The notes beneath the pieces were generated by a model, which was not told the origin of the DNA, made no database searches, and saw only the letters and a list, made by a program, of their open reading frames with translations. The position numbers were made by a program, and so were the translations under genes. Shown here in pieces: positions 50,221-62,479 of a stretch of DNA of 64,000 nucleotides. This DNA comes from Tetrahymena elliotti 4EA (Eukaryota; Ciliophora; Oligohymenophorea; Hymenostomatida; Tetrahymenidae). Each line of letters begins with the position of its first letter. The first letter of the stretch is position 1. The stretch lies in assembly GCA_000231825.2 (NCBI GenBank), contig JH720294.1, positions 2,698,654 through 2,762,653 on the forward strand. Reading direction: 5' to 3'.

Positions 50221-52730
50221 ATGTCAGAAGAAGATTTTTAGGATATAGAAGAATTGAAAGATTTAGGTCAAATAAAATTAGTTGAATCTATTCATGTGAA
50301 GAATTCTGATTTGTCTAGTTTAGAATTCAATAACCTAAATTCATCAAAAAATGAATAATTATGTTTCCCAAAACGAAATATTTTTAACAAAGACATCTAT
50401 AATATTCAAAATATGAACTTATTTGAATTCAATAGTTCTGTTTAAGATTTTTTTGATAGTTTGTAAATTGTAGAGTAAAGCTCTTATAGTTTATTTAGTA
50501 GTTTTAGCATATCTCCTTACGCTTTGAAATTGGAAGGGTAATCTAAAAGGTTTAAATAAGATCTCTATTTAATTCTTTATTTTAAAAAAAAGAGATTTAG
50601 ATGAAATAATTAATCTCATAGAAATTGAAGGATCTTAGTACTAATATATAGGCAATTGTATAGTAAGATCATAAATCTCAAAACAAAATGTGATAGAAAA
50701 TTAATAAAATGAGAGTAAAATTTAAAATATAATCTCAAAATTGGCTTCTCTTTTCAAAGAGGAGGTCAAAATTTATGTTTTAGAATTGGATTTTAAGTAA
50801 ATTATTTTTTGAATTAAAATCATATATTGACTATCAAAATACATTAAATACATTTATAAAAATAAAAAAAGGTCTTATGAATTAATTTAGTAAGAAACAA
50901 TTACATATATTTAGTAAATGCTATTAAAGAAGAACTTTATTTAAATAGAAGAACTTACTCTAAAATTAAAGTTAATCACTATTGAAATATTTTTTTTAAA
51001 AACTATTAAATTTTGATTTTTTTTTGCAGTTTTAATAAAATAAAATTATTTTTAACAAAAGAGGATAAATGTTTAGTAGAGCAGATTTCCTGGATATAAT
51101 AGGATGTCAACAAATTTTTAAATAAATTAATTTTTTGAATTTGAAGAAATATTTTTTGCAGTTTTAATAAAATAAAATTATTTTTAACAAAAGAGGATAA
51201 ATGTTTAGTAGAGCAGATTTCCTGGATATAATAGGACCTCTCAAAAATTTTAAAAAGATGAGATTATTGAATTTATAACTTTTGTATGTTGAAAACAAAA
51301 TTGAATTAATTCTTTAATTAAATTTTTTGGATAAATAGAAATTTTGATGAAATCTTGAGCAAAGATATTTTATCTCTAGTTAATCATTGCAAATAAATGG
51401 AAAATTTAGAAACTTTTAAGTTGAATCTAAAGTTAATTTTTCTTTATCATTTTATATTAGTAAAGTAACTTTTTTGATAGAAATAACACCACTCTTGATG
51501 ATAAAGCTCTTGATTATTTAGGAAAACTATTTCAAAATCTTAAAAAGCTTAAAGAAATTTAATTCATTTCTTTGTAAATTAATTTTTGTAAAATTTTTTA
51601 TCTTGGTTTTAAACTGATTTTATTTAATAAAAGGACTGAAAATAAATTTACTAATGAAGGAATATCTAAATTGTTGGAAAACAAAAACTTAAGAAGTATA
51701 GAGTTAAGATTAGATGATTTGAATAGAAAGAATCATTAATAAAAAGGCATTAATGATGATTATGAGAAAGATTAAATTAATAAAATATCAAATAAATTGG
51801 CTGATTTAAAGAATTTATAATCTTTTAAATTAGAAACTACGTAATATCAATTTCATGATAAATTTTAATTTAAATAAAATATTACTAATTATAAGCGAAA
51901 AAAAAAATATTTCACATATTACTATCTCTAGTATTTGTGAAGAGTTGAATAAATTAAAAACTTTGTAAGCGTTAAACCTTTAATTTAAGTAATTAATTTT
52001 TAATAAATTTATTTATTGACATCTTCTTATTTAAATTAGATTTTTAGAATTAAAAACTGACAATGCTTTGGTAAGTATCTGTAAAGTAATTACAAATTAA
52101 GTTTAATTAGATGAATTAGTTCTTAACTTTTCGTAAAATTAATTTGAGAAATTATTGATATATTAGTTAAGATTACAAATTTAAAAGATTTAGCCAATTT
52201 AGTTCATCGGTTATAAGTAAATTAATTAGGCTTTTAGAAAAATAAGTAAAGCTAAGAAAATTAAAGCTTGATTTCGAGTATGTTAAATTTAATTAAAGGT
52301 AGAGGATAGAAGAAAATTAAATAAAAAATTAGAAGAAAATTTAAGAAGAATCAAATATTTCTATTTCTCCTCTTCCAAATTAATAAATAATCTTAATAAT
52401 AAATAATTTTTTAATAGTGAAAATCAACAAATCAATAAAAGGAATATTTTTAAACTAATTCAATCCATTAGCAAAATGGAATTGTTAAGTAGATTAGACC
52501 TAAATTTAAAGTATCCAATTATATTTTATTAATTTAAATACAATTAAAAAAATTTTTTTTACTAGCAATTCAAATATTGAAAGATCTTTAATGTATTTTC
52601 TTATTAGTGTTTTAGTTGATAAGAAATATCTTTAAAAGCTAAAGTTATTCTTTGGGTAATAATTTAATTTAAAAATTTAAATACAAATTAAAATCATATT
52701 TTTAATAAGTAAAATTAATATAGGATATGA
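50221..52730 (+). CDS. Multi-exon leucine-rich-repeat protein
   Basis: Starts at ATG 50221 (MSEEDFQDIEELKDLGQIK) with an acidic, Ser/Asn-rich leader. Exons of one LRR each follow, e.g. EEVKIYVLELDF near 50790, KKMRLLNLQLF near 51260, LRKLKLDFEYV near 52270, KMELLSRLDLNL near 52500 and LQKLKLFFG near 52650. As in the LRR gene at 37.4 kb, the introns traced fall after the second codon base. The last exon followed reads out at TGA 52728-52730. The part at about 50895-51270 is one long open frame containing a 44-codon duplication (separate entry). The decayed kinase directly upstream suggests that both once formed a kinase-LRR unit. Protein binding through the LRR is the only role that can be inferred. 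Not all exon borders were traced. Confidence 0.62.
51020..51236 (+). repeat. In-frame 132-bp duplication inside the LRR gene
   Basis: Bases 51020-51104 and 51152-51236 (85 bp) are identical, offset by 132 bp, exactly 44 codons. Both copies encode FLQFQQNKIIFNKRGQ followed by MFSRADFLDIIG in the same frame. The 47 bp between them is diverged but LRR-like (FKQINFLNL), as is the sequence after copy 2 (FKKMRLLNL). Confidence 0.9.
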
Positions 52731-53480
52731 AGAGAAAAAATAGCTTTATTAAAATATGGAATCTATTTTTCAAACAAAAAAATGTTAAATTTATTTGAGA
52801 TAGGGTTTTTTTTGACTTATTATCAACAAAATATTATTTCAAAGATTTGAAAAAGTTAAATTTTTCATTAAATTTTCCTTGTATTTATAGTATTAAATTA
52901 ATAATTCTAATTATCTTTATTAAATACATACAATTTGTTTTGTTTTTTTCACTTTTGAGCAAAAAAAATCTTTCTCAAATTTTAAATTTTAATTTTATAG
53001 TATTTTAATCTAATAAATTCAATTAATAATTTACTTTTTAAAAACAAAAATTAAATTAATTTTATTTTTTAAAAAACCTTTTCAATTTTTAAATAAAAGA
53101 GAAGAGAAAATTTGAAATAGAATGATTTATTGTTATCTCCAAACAAAAGACAAAAAATGTAATTTTCAAATATTATTTTTTCATGGAAACTTAATAAAAA
53201 TTATCCTAAAACCCTATTCTCTTTAAAATAATTGTATTATTTTCAATATTAATCATTCATTAAATTAAATACAAGTCCAGGTAAAATTGCTCCTCCGTCT
53301 CTGCTAATTAATAATTAATTACTTTCTTTTTATCTTTAATTTTATGATTTTATCAAATTTATTTTACTTTTTATGAATCTTATTTATATTTAAAAAATTT
53401 AATCAGAAAAGATTTATTTGGATTAAATTAATCAATTTGAAAAGGTAATATCATTTAATTATTTTTGTAGTTGATTTTCA
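52731..53480. other. Spacer between convergent LRR genes
   Basis: Very AT-rich, about 0.75 kb. It may hold one further decayed LRR exon, since LRR-like strings such as FEIGFFLTYYQQNII appear near 52790-52830, but no clear gene is seen. Confidence 0.4.
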
Positions 53481-55130
53481 TCAAAGAAGAGAAAATTTCA
53501 CTAATCTTTTATTTTTTAAACCTGATCTCTTAATGATGCTAAATTAGATGTTAGTCATTTCACTATTTTAACTAATGAATATAATCAAAGTATTCAAGCT
53601 TTTAACATTTCTTAGACATTTGCCTAGATAAGTAGATCCAAAATTATTATGATTCAAATAAATCTTTAAGTATTTTAGAGTTTTGCATTTGTCTAATTCT
53701 AATATGGGTTTTTAGATTTACTTACCTGAAAAGTAATTATATTCAGCAAAGAGAGTCACATATATAATTGATTTACTACAGGCTATTTCTTATGCTATAG
53801 TCATTAAATCTGTCATAGTTATTTTTGTTTCACTTAAATATATACACAAAGAATTCAGCAATGTCATCTAACCAACCAAATTACTTATTGCTTCTGCTTC
53901 ATTTTATTTAATCTTCATATATTTCAAATAGAGATTTAGACTCATTAAAAACCTACAATTTTAATAATCTATTCCTAAACATATTTCAAATTTCATCTCT
54001 TTTAAAATTTCTTCTGTTTAAAATCCTTTTTGACAAAATGCAAATCCTATTTTTTTGATTTATTCAGATGTAATATCTTAATTAACACTTGTTCTATTTA
54101 ATTGGCTGCCATATTCATTTAAGTGACAAACAACTTCTGATAAATATTTAAAAGATTCTATTTTTAGTTGATGTTTAAGCTTTGAAAATTATGAATATTT
54201 TATACGCTTTATAAATTCATGGTACCCTTAACGAAATAAAATACATTTTTTAAGTTGAATTACTAAATAGTCAGCTTTAATCAATCCTTTTACTTCATCA
54301 TTTATTTTATCATCCTCATCTTCAAATTTCATATATTATAAAATCCATTTTTAAATCTTTAAAGTTTTTTATTTAACTCAATCCATTAAAAAGATAAGAT
54401 AATTTGGTTTTTTCTTAAAAATATGAGCAGCCTAAAAGTATTTCTAATGATTAAAGGTTTTTGCATCTTCCAACATCTTGAAAAAAGTTTTTAATACCCT
54501 TTAAAACATTATTTTGGAGATTTATTTTTAATGTTTCTAATAATAAGCAATTTTATAGATTACTTCCTAAACTTATCAATCCCTATTCAGAGATGCAATT
54601 TTGTTCAAGATCAAGTGATAAGCTTTAGAGATTTTAACATTATTATATTCCTTTAATTAAGTCAGAAATTCCTTTATCTCCAATAGCTTCATAAAGTTCC
54701 TCCAAAGATCCTAAATCAATATCAATTATCTTTAAATCCTTATTTTAATTTAGAAATTAGATTAAAAGCTTTTTCTCTGGTGGTGATAGCATAACTTTAT
54801 ATCCATTTACTTTCAAGATAAATTAGTTGATATTTTTCAATTTTAATAAAATTTTAATAAATATGATTCAAACTGCTTCATTTTTAAATTTAGAAATTAA
54901 TTTATATGAAGATTTAAAATATCTATATCATAATCTACTTAATCTAATTAAGATAAATACTGAAGGTTCACGTTTCTTTTCATTAAATTTCTTATTTTAG
55001 CTGAATATCTTTATTTTTTGTTTCTTAATTTATTTTTTTCAAAAATTCAATCTATTTTAGTAGACTAATTAAATACCTTTCAATTTATTTAATAATTATT
55101 ATGGAATTTGACTATGCTTATTTTCAACAT
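53481..55130 (-). pseudogene. LRR protein gene on the opposite strand, with frame breaks
   Basis: Clear LRR sequence on the minus strand: CQNLQSLSLDLEQN and CLLLETLKINLQNN near 54530-54640, CKNLQSLEILLG near 54440, CRFLMSLNLYLKYM near 53920, CKTLKYLKIYLNHNN near 53650, and VKSLNTLIIFI near 53600. The end is VKFSLL and TGA at 53481-53483. The frame changes near 54320 (one part ends IIYEI before TGA, the next continues MKFEDEDDKIN), again near 54880, and probably near 55060. Unlike the other two LRR genes this one has long exons and few introns. It is either a recent pseudogene or an intact gene with sequence errors. The leader up to about 55130 begins MQNKDVENKHSQIPQQLL. Confidence 0.6.
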
Positions 55131-56321
55131 CTTTATTTTGCATTTCACAATTTCTAAACATAAATTTATTGTATAAACTCTATTTTTAGTTCTAGTTTCA
55201 AATGAAGCTATTTTTCAAAATTTTTTTATAATCTAAAATATTTTGTTAGGTTTGAATAATTAATATTGAGGTCAATTTTAAAAGATTATAAAGTAGATAT
55301 TTAATTAAATAAATTACAGTTAAAAAAATTATATTATATTTTATTATTATCATATGATTTTTATTGAAAATGAACAACAAATTCATTCAAGAATTTCAAA
55401 TAAATCTATTTTTTATTTCACAAATATTTTTATTTCAATCTCTTGAAGGTAAAAATATAAATGATACCTTTGTTTTAAACCAACATATTTTAATTAAATA
55501 TTAAATTTTCTTCAATAGTTGTTATTTATTTATACTTTGATAATTACAATCAGTAAAATGAAAACTTTTTGTAGTGAGGAAAAACCATATCTAAATTTAA
55601 AAATGCTTTATTTATGATAATTTATTTAAAAGATATAAATAATAATAGATTATATTTGTATAAAAATATTGTTACCAATAACTTGACCATAGATAATTAT
55701 TAATTTAATTTAAATTTTATTTGAGTACTAAATTTATGATAATTAAAACTGAAAAAAACCTTATTTTTAAATATTTTATTGAGAAAGTTATCAAAATCTT
55801 TCTTTAAACATTTAAATTGATTGTTAAATTTCAATTTGGTAAATATAAATTATTTTAAAGTTAATTAAATATTTTAAAATGAATTAATAAAATAAAAAGT
55901 TTATTAGAAAAAATGGATATTATTTTATTTTTGAATTCAATAAAAAATAGGGATTTTTACTTATAAATATCAATTCAATTTATAAAACATTCATTTATTT
56001 ATTAATTCCTCAGAAGGAGGTCATATCTGCTTTATTGCAAACAATGAGTAATATTTAAGATATAGTAAATGTATAGATAGATACAGATAGAAGAACAGAG
56101 AATAGAGGTTTTTGAAAGTTGTTTTCGATTTAAAATTTGGTAAATCTTTTAATAAAAATATTAAAAAATAAATATAATAAATCATTATCAAAATAAAATA
56201 CATCAAATTTTTCTTTTTCAGAAAAGAATCAAGAGCAGGCAGAAAAACGATTGATTTCTTATTCAAGAAACAAGCATTCATTAAAAATAAAAAGTATAAA
56301 GGAAAGTTAATTTAAAATAAA
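55131..56321. other. Intergenic between the minus-strand LRR gene and beta5; no gene seen
   Basis: The two flanking genes diverge, so both promoters should be here. AT-rich. The 86-codon minus reading at 56021-56281 lies immediately before the beta5 ATG and is hydrophobic low-complexity, judged chance. Confidence 0.55.
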
Positions 56322-57664
56322 ATGGAAGGTATCTTATCAACTGAAAACTTAGGTTTTGCTGATTCATTCAACTACACCAACAACAAAATGGGTAGATCAT
56401 TAAATGCAAAGTTAGAAGAAATCGTTAAGTCAAATGGTTAATTTGGCTTCGAATAGGTTCCTTTGAGCGATCCCACCCAACTTGTCCATAATATTAAGGA
56501 TGCCAAGGGTCCTGAACGCTCTTTAATGGAATTCAAGAAGGGTACTACTACCCTCGCCTTCAAATTTTAAGGTGGTGTTATTGTTGCAGTCGATTCCAGA
56601 GCTTCTTAGGGTAGTTTTGATGCTTCTGAAACAGTTCGTAAAGTTATTGAAATTAACGATCAATTACTCGGAACCATGGCTGGTGGTGCCGCTGATTGCT
56701 AATTCTGGGAACAATATTTGGCTATTGAATGCAGAAAATATCAATTATAAAATCGTGAAAAGGTTTCTGTTGCAGCTGCTTCCAGAATTCTGATTAATAT
56801 TTTATATTCTTACAGAAATCACGGACTCTCTATGGGTTGTATGCTTACTGGATGGGACCACGAAGGTGCTTAACTCTACTATCTTGATAACGATGGTCAA
56901 AGAATTAAGGGAAACATTTTCTCTTGTGGTTCAGGTTCTACTTATGCTTATGGTATCCTTGATAATGAATATCATTACAATTTAAGTGTAAAAGAAGCTG
57001 CTGAATTAGGTATTCATTTAGATTATTAAATTTTAAATCATAAAAAAAACTTAATACGTTTCATAGCAAGCAACTTAGTTAAGCATTCAAAATAGAAAAA
57101 AATAGTTTATTTACATGATAAATATGATATATTCTTATTGAATTTATATGCATTTCAGCAACATGAGATTAAATTGAGCATTTTTTATTTACTATTTTGA
57201 ACTTTTTGAAGATTTAATCTAGTTTTTAATGTTTTTATTGATATGCAATAAGATTTCAGTAAACTGAAAAACTTGCAAATGCTTGAAACAGATTCAAAAT
57301 AAATGAAACTAAAACTAATTTATTTTATTAATAAAATAGGTAGAAAGGCTATTTATCATGCTACTCACAGAGATGCTGGTTCTGGTGGTGTTGTTAGAAG
57401 TAATAATTTAATTTTAATTAATATATAACATATTAATCCTTTATCAAATATTAGTTTATCATGTTCATGCTCCTAATGCATAAGGTAAGGGTTGGACTAT
57501 TATTGAAGATGGTGAAGATGTTAATAAACTCCACTATGAATACGAAGGAGCTAAAGGTAATTTAATAATTCAAAATAAAATTAGGAAACCTTATTAATTT
57601 TTTTAAATAATAATATGAAGGTTTAGAAGGAGATGGTGATTTCGTCAGAGCTGGTCTTTTGTGA
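56322..57664 (+). CDS. PSMB5: 20S proteasome catalytic subunit beta5 (chymotrypsin-like)
   Basis: The exact model is 56322-57009, 57340-57399, 57455-57556 and 57621-57664, 894 nt, 297 residues; every junction has GT...AG and keeps phase. The precursor has a propeptide of about 75 residues cut before the catalytic threonine in KKG-TTTLAF. Other active-site parts are visible: Asp in [10 protein letters not shown] and Lys in VRKVIEIND. Further family motifs are [19 protein letters not shown] and GMLTG-like MGCMLTGWD, plus the conserved [15 protein letters not shown] and [11 protein letters not shown] with its SGG. The active site cleaves after hydrophobic residues. Codon use is more GC-rich than neighbours, in keeping with good expression. 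The tail ([12 protein letters not shown]) is longer than in yeast. It works in the same particle as RPN6 at 4.4-6.9 kb. Confidence 0.97.
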
Positions 57665-58801
57665 TATAAAAAATAAAAATATTTATATTAACTAAATAAA
57701 TTTTTTAAATGTAATTATTGGAATTTATCTGCAACTATATATTCATATTATTCTATTCAGTTAGATTAGATTTTTGCAATTTTACTCAATCAATATTTTC
57801 AATATTTATTTAAATTTTATTAAAATAAAACAAATTCATATCCATAAATAAAATATTTGTTGAATTTATTTATTTCTAATAAAATTCATCAATAATGCTA
57901 ATTTTTATTTTTCCAAAATACTTGTCAAAAGATTTCAAAATTTTTGATAAAAAAAAGAATATTCAATGTAAATATAAATTTTTAACTAAAAGCTAAAATA
58001 TTCATTAATTCAATCTATCATCAACATAATTTTGGGAGCAGGAAGGTATCTTTTAGGATGAATTTTTATTTAACTTCAAATCTATTAATTCACTTTTTAT
58101 GTAATATTTAGGAATAAAATTACTCCTTAAATATTACACTCCCGATATTGAATAATTTATTCATTCAGATAATCTTCCATAATAATTTTTTATAATTTTA
58201 ATGATGATTAAATGATAAATTAAAATTATTTAACTGAAAAACGAGTGTAAATATAAAAAAATAAAATCTAATTTAATAATTCACATAAATATTCATTAAG
58301 TTCATTGATTTTTTGAGTGGAAATTTTGATAAATATTTCAAGGAATTAGTTTAATTTTAAAAATAAAAAATTCTATTTTTGTAAAATTTGTATTTGAATG
58401 AATTTCAGTTGTTAATAGGAATATGTCTTGGATTTATCATTTTTATACTAAACTAATTTAACATGAGTTATTATTGAAATGTCAGACATTTATAGCTTTT
58501 AAAACAATATTATGTAAGTTAAAAAAGCAATAAATACAGTGTGAAAAATATATTGATTGAGAGACGATATTTATTTGAATAACATATAGAGGGCTATTTA
58601 TTTAGAAAAAGCTAAAAGATAGTTAAAAATACATAATTTGTGCTTTTGAAGTGCAAATAAATATACAAGATACTACTAAAAAATCAATTGAATTATGAAT
58701 GAAAGTGTTAATTAGAGCCTGTTTTGATTAGCTTAATCATCCAAAGTTTTAATAGTTGTATGTATTACTCTATATATAAAAAACTGCTATCTTAAATTAC
58801 T
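57665..58801. other. Spacer between convergent beta5 and the microprotein gene
   Basis: AT-rich, 1.1 kb, between two 3' ends. No repeat or gene recognised. Confidence 0.55.
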
Positions 58802-59248
58802 TCAATAACCTTATCCTTTTTCAACTCTTTCTTTCCAATTGCTGTATTCAGGTTCATATAAAAATGAATTGGATCCAGTAAACAAGAGATCTATTTTAGT
58901 AAAAAAAGTATTAATTTAACAAATAAACTAAAATTAATCAATTTTTTATTTTAAAATATTTAAATTTCTGCTGTTTGAAACACTTTTTTACATTTAAAAT
59001 GATTTTTATATTATTTATCTTAAATATGGTAATTGATTGATCGATTATTTAAATATTAGATATTTGTGATGCTCAAATTCTGATTTAAAACTAAAATTGC
59101 TTAATTATTTACCTACTATAAGTACGGCACTAAATATAACAGCTCCTGTAATCCAACCGTTAGCGATAATTCTATCTTAGGTGTTGGCAAAGAAGATCCA
59201 AATGAAAATAATAAGAGTAATCCAAACTTTTTATCTAAAATTAAACAT
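58802..59248 (-). CDS. 74-residue two-exon membrane microprotein
   Basis: Exon 1 is 59248-59113 (ATG at 59248) and exon 2 is 58890-58802 (TGA at 58802). The 222-nt intron begins GTAAATAATT and ends AAAATAG, and the splice keeps phase (45 codons plus one base, then two bases). The protein starts MFNFRQKVW, then has two hydrophobic helices (WITLIIFIWIFFA and GWITGAVIFSAVLIV) around the short loop NTQDRIIAN. It ends in a polar tail, FLYEPEYSNWKERVEKGQGY. The local sequence is richer in G/C than its surroundings. No family is recognised. The size, paired helices and charged aromatic tail resemble small accessory subunits of mitochondrial inner-membrane complexes, but that is only an analogy. Confidence 0.7.
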
Positions 59249-60419
59249 TCCTGATTCTTTTTTATTTATTTATTAACTTAACCTAATAAGATTTGTTTGT
59301 TTATTATTAATTTTTTTATTAATTTTCTTCCCTTGCTCTCTATTGAATGATTCTATATATTCTTTTATTTGTGAACTCTCTCTTTCATAAAATTTTTATT
59401 TACTTTCAATTTCATTCAATCAATTCTTAACTCGCCCTCTTTAATGGATTTCTAAACTCAATCAAAAAGCTAAGTAATATATTGATTGATTAATACATTC
59501 ATTCATTCTTCTACTCTTAATCTTTTCTCGTTAACTATTTGCTTTATGTTTATTATATTATTTGTATATTCACTCATCAAAAACATTCAGAAATTAGTAT
59601 TAATAATAATATTTCTAATATCTATTTTATATTTTTTTAGACCTATTAAATATGTATACATTAAAATATACTATTTTTGATATTATATGGCTAATATTAT
59701 TATCTATCTTAATTATTCACTTTATTATCAAATTATAATAGAAAATAATTACTTTGAATAGAAATTAAATGCAGATGTATATGCTAAAACAAATTAATAA
59801 ATATTTATTTTTTATTTTAAACATCCTTTTTATCTTAATCCACAAAAATTTTTCTTTAAAAAAGACTTATTTAAATTTAAATTTTAAACAATTTTACAAT
59901 TAATTTAAATTGTTAATGAGAAAAATATTGGATTTTTGATTTTAAAATTCAATAGAAAAAATTAATAGTATTTTTAAATAATTAATATAAAAATTCTTTA
60001 ATTTATTGGTCAAAAAAGATCTCAATTATCTTATTTTAATATGTCTTTATTTTTATTAATGACATACAGAATTCTTTTAAGAATAAAAATTTTGTAAAGA
60101 TAAATCGATAAATTTATGAATAAAAAGTAAAATATTAAGAAAAAGTAATTAAATTGCTATTTAGTATCAAATAGTTTAAATATTAGATATTATTAGTTAA
60201 TAATCTTATTAGAATTTTTCAATATTAATAAAATAAGAAAAAAAATAATTACTTCAGGCAAATATAATAATATTTTTCTACAATTAATCTAATAAAAGCA
60301 TAAAAATCTAAATATTTTAAAATTTTTTAGCTGTATCCAAATAAAAGACTATGGATTATAAATTAAAAATGTTAGGAACAAGTTAAAAAAAATAAATACT
60401 TTTTATTTACTGTAAAATA
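59249..60419. other. Upstream region of the microprotein gene; no gene seen
   Basis: AT-rich. The 64-codon plus reading at 59486-59680 is hydrophobic low-complexity and is not supported by anything else. Confidence 0.5.
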
Positions 60420-61740
60420 GCATAATAAATGAAATTTATATACCCTAATTCTTTGTTTACTCATATCTTGTATTGGTTTAATGTTAATCTGAGAATCAAA
60501 ATAAGAAAAAAATTTGATATCTTTTTGAATTTATGATTGTGGAATTAATAAGTTAATAATACATCTAATTTTTTTCACAAACGGTGTTAAATTCATATTT
60601 ACTATTTAAGAGGGAATTCAATTTAATAACAGCCTAAAGCTATATTTATCAGGTTTAATAATATTATCATTGTAATTTATGGTATCAAAAGCGCTTGATT
60701 ATTTATATTGACCAAATTTATTTGCATGCATCTTGGCAGACATATTTTCTAAATTAGATTTTATTACTTTATTCTTCATCATTTTATTAATTATTTTAGA
60801 ATTATAACTATAGGATTCAAAGTTATATTGAGCTTTTTATCAGCGTTTCCTCAATTGTGAATTAAACAATTTTTATTACTGCCTTTATCCATTATATTTC
60901 TTGATAAATAATCCTTAAACTAAATTACTCTCTATTTTATGAAAATAAATTTCACTTTTTAAAGAGTCACTGGTCTAAAACTCATTCAATCAAATTGAAT
61001 TATTAAAGATTTAGGTTGTCAACAATTTTCATGAAAATTATTTACTGAATTTATTTGAATTTTAATAAATAATCAAATTTTGAATTATCTGGTGTATAGT
61101 AAAAATATATTTAAGTTAATCATTATAAATTTTAATGAAAAGAAACAGCAAATATATGCACTGTATGACTCATGTTTTAAAATAGTATTCTATTATTTTA
61201 GCTAAACTATCTTCCATATTGATGTTATTGCTCTTAAATCATAAATAGAATAGTAATTTTGATTATTATTAAAGTTTCAGTCGGATTTAATTAACTTCCA
61301 TAGACCTCTATATGGTTAATTGTTGTGATACCTATACTGAAACTATGAGAATGGTTAATGTGTATATGATGATAAAATGAATTCTGTAGAAAGTTATACC
61401 TGTTATAGTTTTCAGTGTACAATCTGAAATTGCTTACTAAAGTGATTGGCAATTTATGAGAAATATAAAAATTAACCTGATCTATAAAATATACTTTTAA
61501 AATGAACATTTTTGTTCCTTTACATTTCTTACAATGAAATTTGCCAAGATCTGATTTGTTAATATTGTTTTCAAAAAAGCAATTTGCATTATAGTAACCA
61601 AAATAAGAAGGGTTTTTCAATAATTTCTTTGTTCTTAACCAATAAATTATTTATTCTAATGAATGTCAAATGTCAGCTAGATTGTTAATCTTCATAAAAT
61701 TCATTTATAAACTCATTCCTAGATTTCAATTTTATTCTTT
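60420..61740 (-). pseudogene. Probable gene relic, frame-broken
   Basis: Minus-strand stretches read like protein but change frame several times. From 5' to 3': LYKKRIKLKSRNEFINEFYE near 61700-61745; an open part from about 61670 to a TGA at 61120 with NPSYFGYYNANCFF and a zinc-ribbon-like HCKKCKGTKMFIL; then MSAKMHANKFGQYKQSSAFD near 60700; then KDIKFFSYFDSQINIKPIQD near 60480-60530. Mixed polar and aromatic composition separates these from chance AT-rich readings. No domain family is recognised with confidence. Introns could explain some of the breaks, but acceptors and donors do not restore one frame. Confidence 0.35.
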
Positions 61741-62479
61741 TCTTGTATAAATACAATCCTATAAATTAAAACTATTTACATCAACCAAATCTCTCTGCAG
61801 TTTCATAAAAAATGAATAGCTCAGACCATTATTGTAAGTTAATCTTTTGCTTGATTTTATACTACTTTTTTATAAATTAGAGGGAAAATGAGCATCCTAG
61901 GACTTTCATCTCTGCTGTTTTATGTGAGAAATAACATGAAATTTATTTTTAAATATTAGAATAAAATATTTAAAATCTTTAGATATTAAAAAATTTTTTC
62001 TCATTAAATGTTTTGTAAATTTTACCAGAAATAATCTGACACATTCCTATTTTTTTTATTTTCCATAAATAATTTAAATAAATCTTTTAATTTGTCATAT
62101 GATGATAATTTCTAAGAAATTAAAAAAATAAATTAATGTTAACATAGAAAATAAAATAATTTAAATCATATGTACTCCAAATTTATTTTTTTAGAAGAGA
62201 ATAAATGTTTTCAAATTTATTTATTAAAAGTTATAGCCTCTAATATATCTTCACATACAAGGTAAATATATTGATTCTTCTCAAAAGTATCCAAATCTCT
62301 AAAAGTTGACTTTTCAATCTAGGTAAAAATCGTTTTTTTAATATTAGTGAGCAAATAAAAACTTTAATTTATGAGCTACTACTGACTGATTAAAATATTT
62401 TTTTATCTTGGTTTACTGAATATTTGGCTCATTCATTTTTATTTGTTTTTTTCAATTTACTTCTCTCTCTATCTCAAAA
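61741..62479. other. Spacer; no gene seen
   Basis: AT-rich sequence between the minus-strand relic and the plus-strand relic. Nothing further recognised. Confidence 0.45.
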
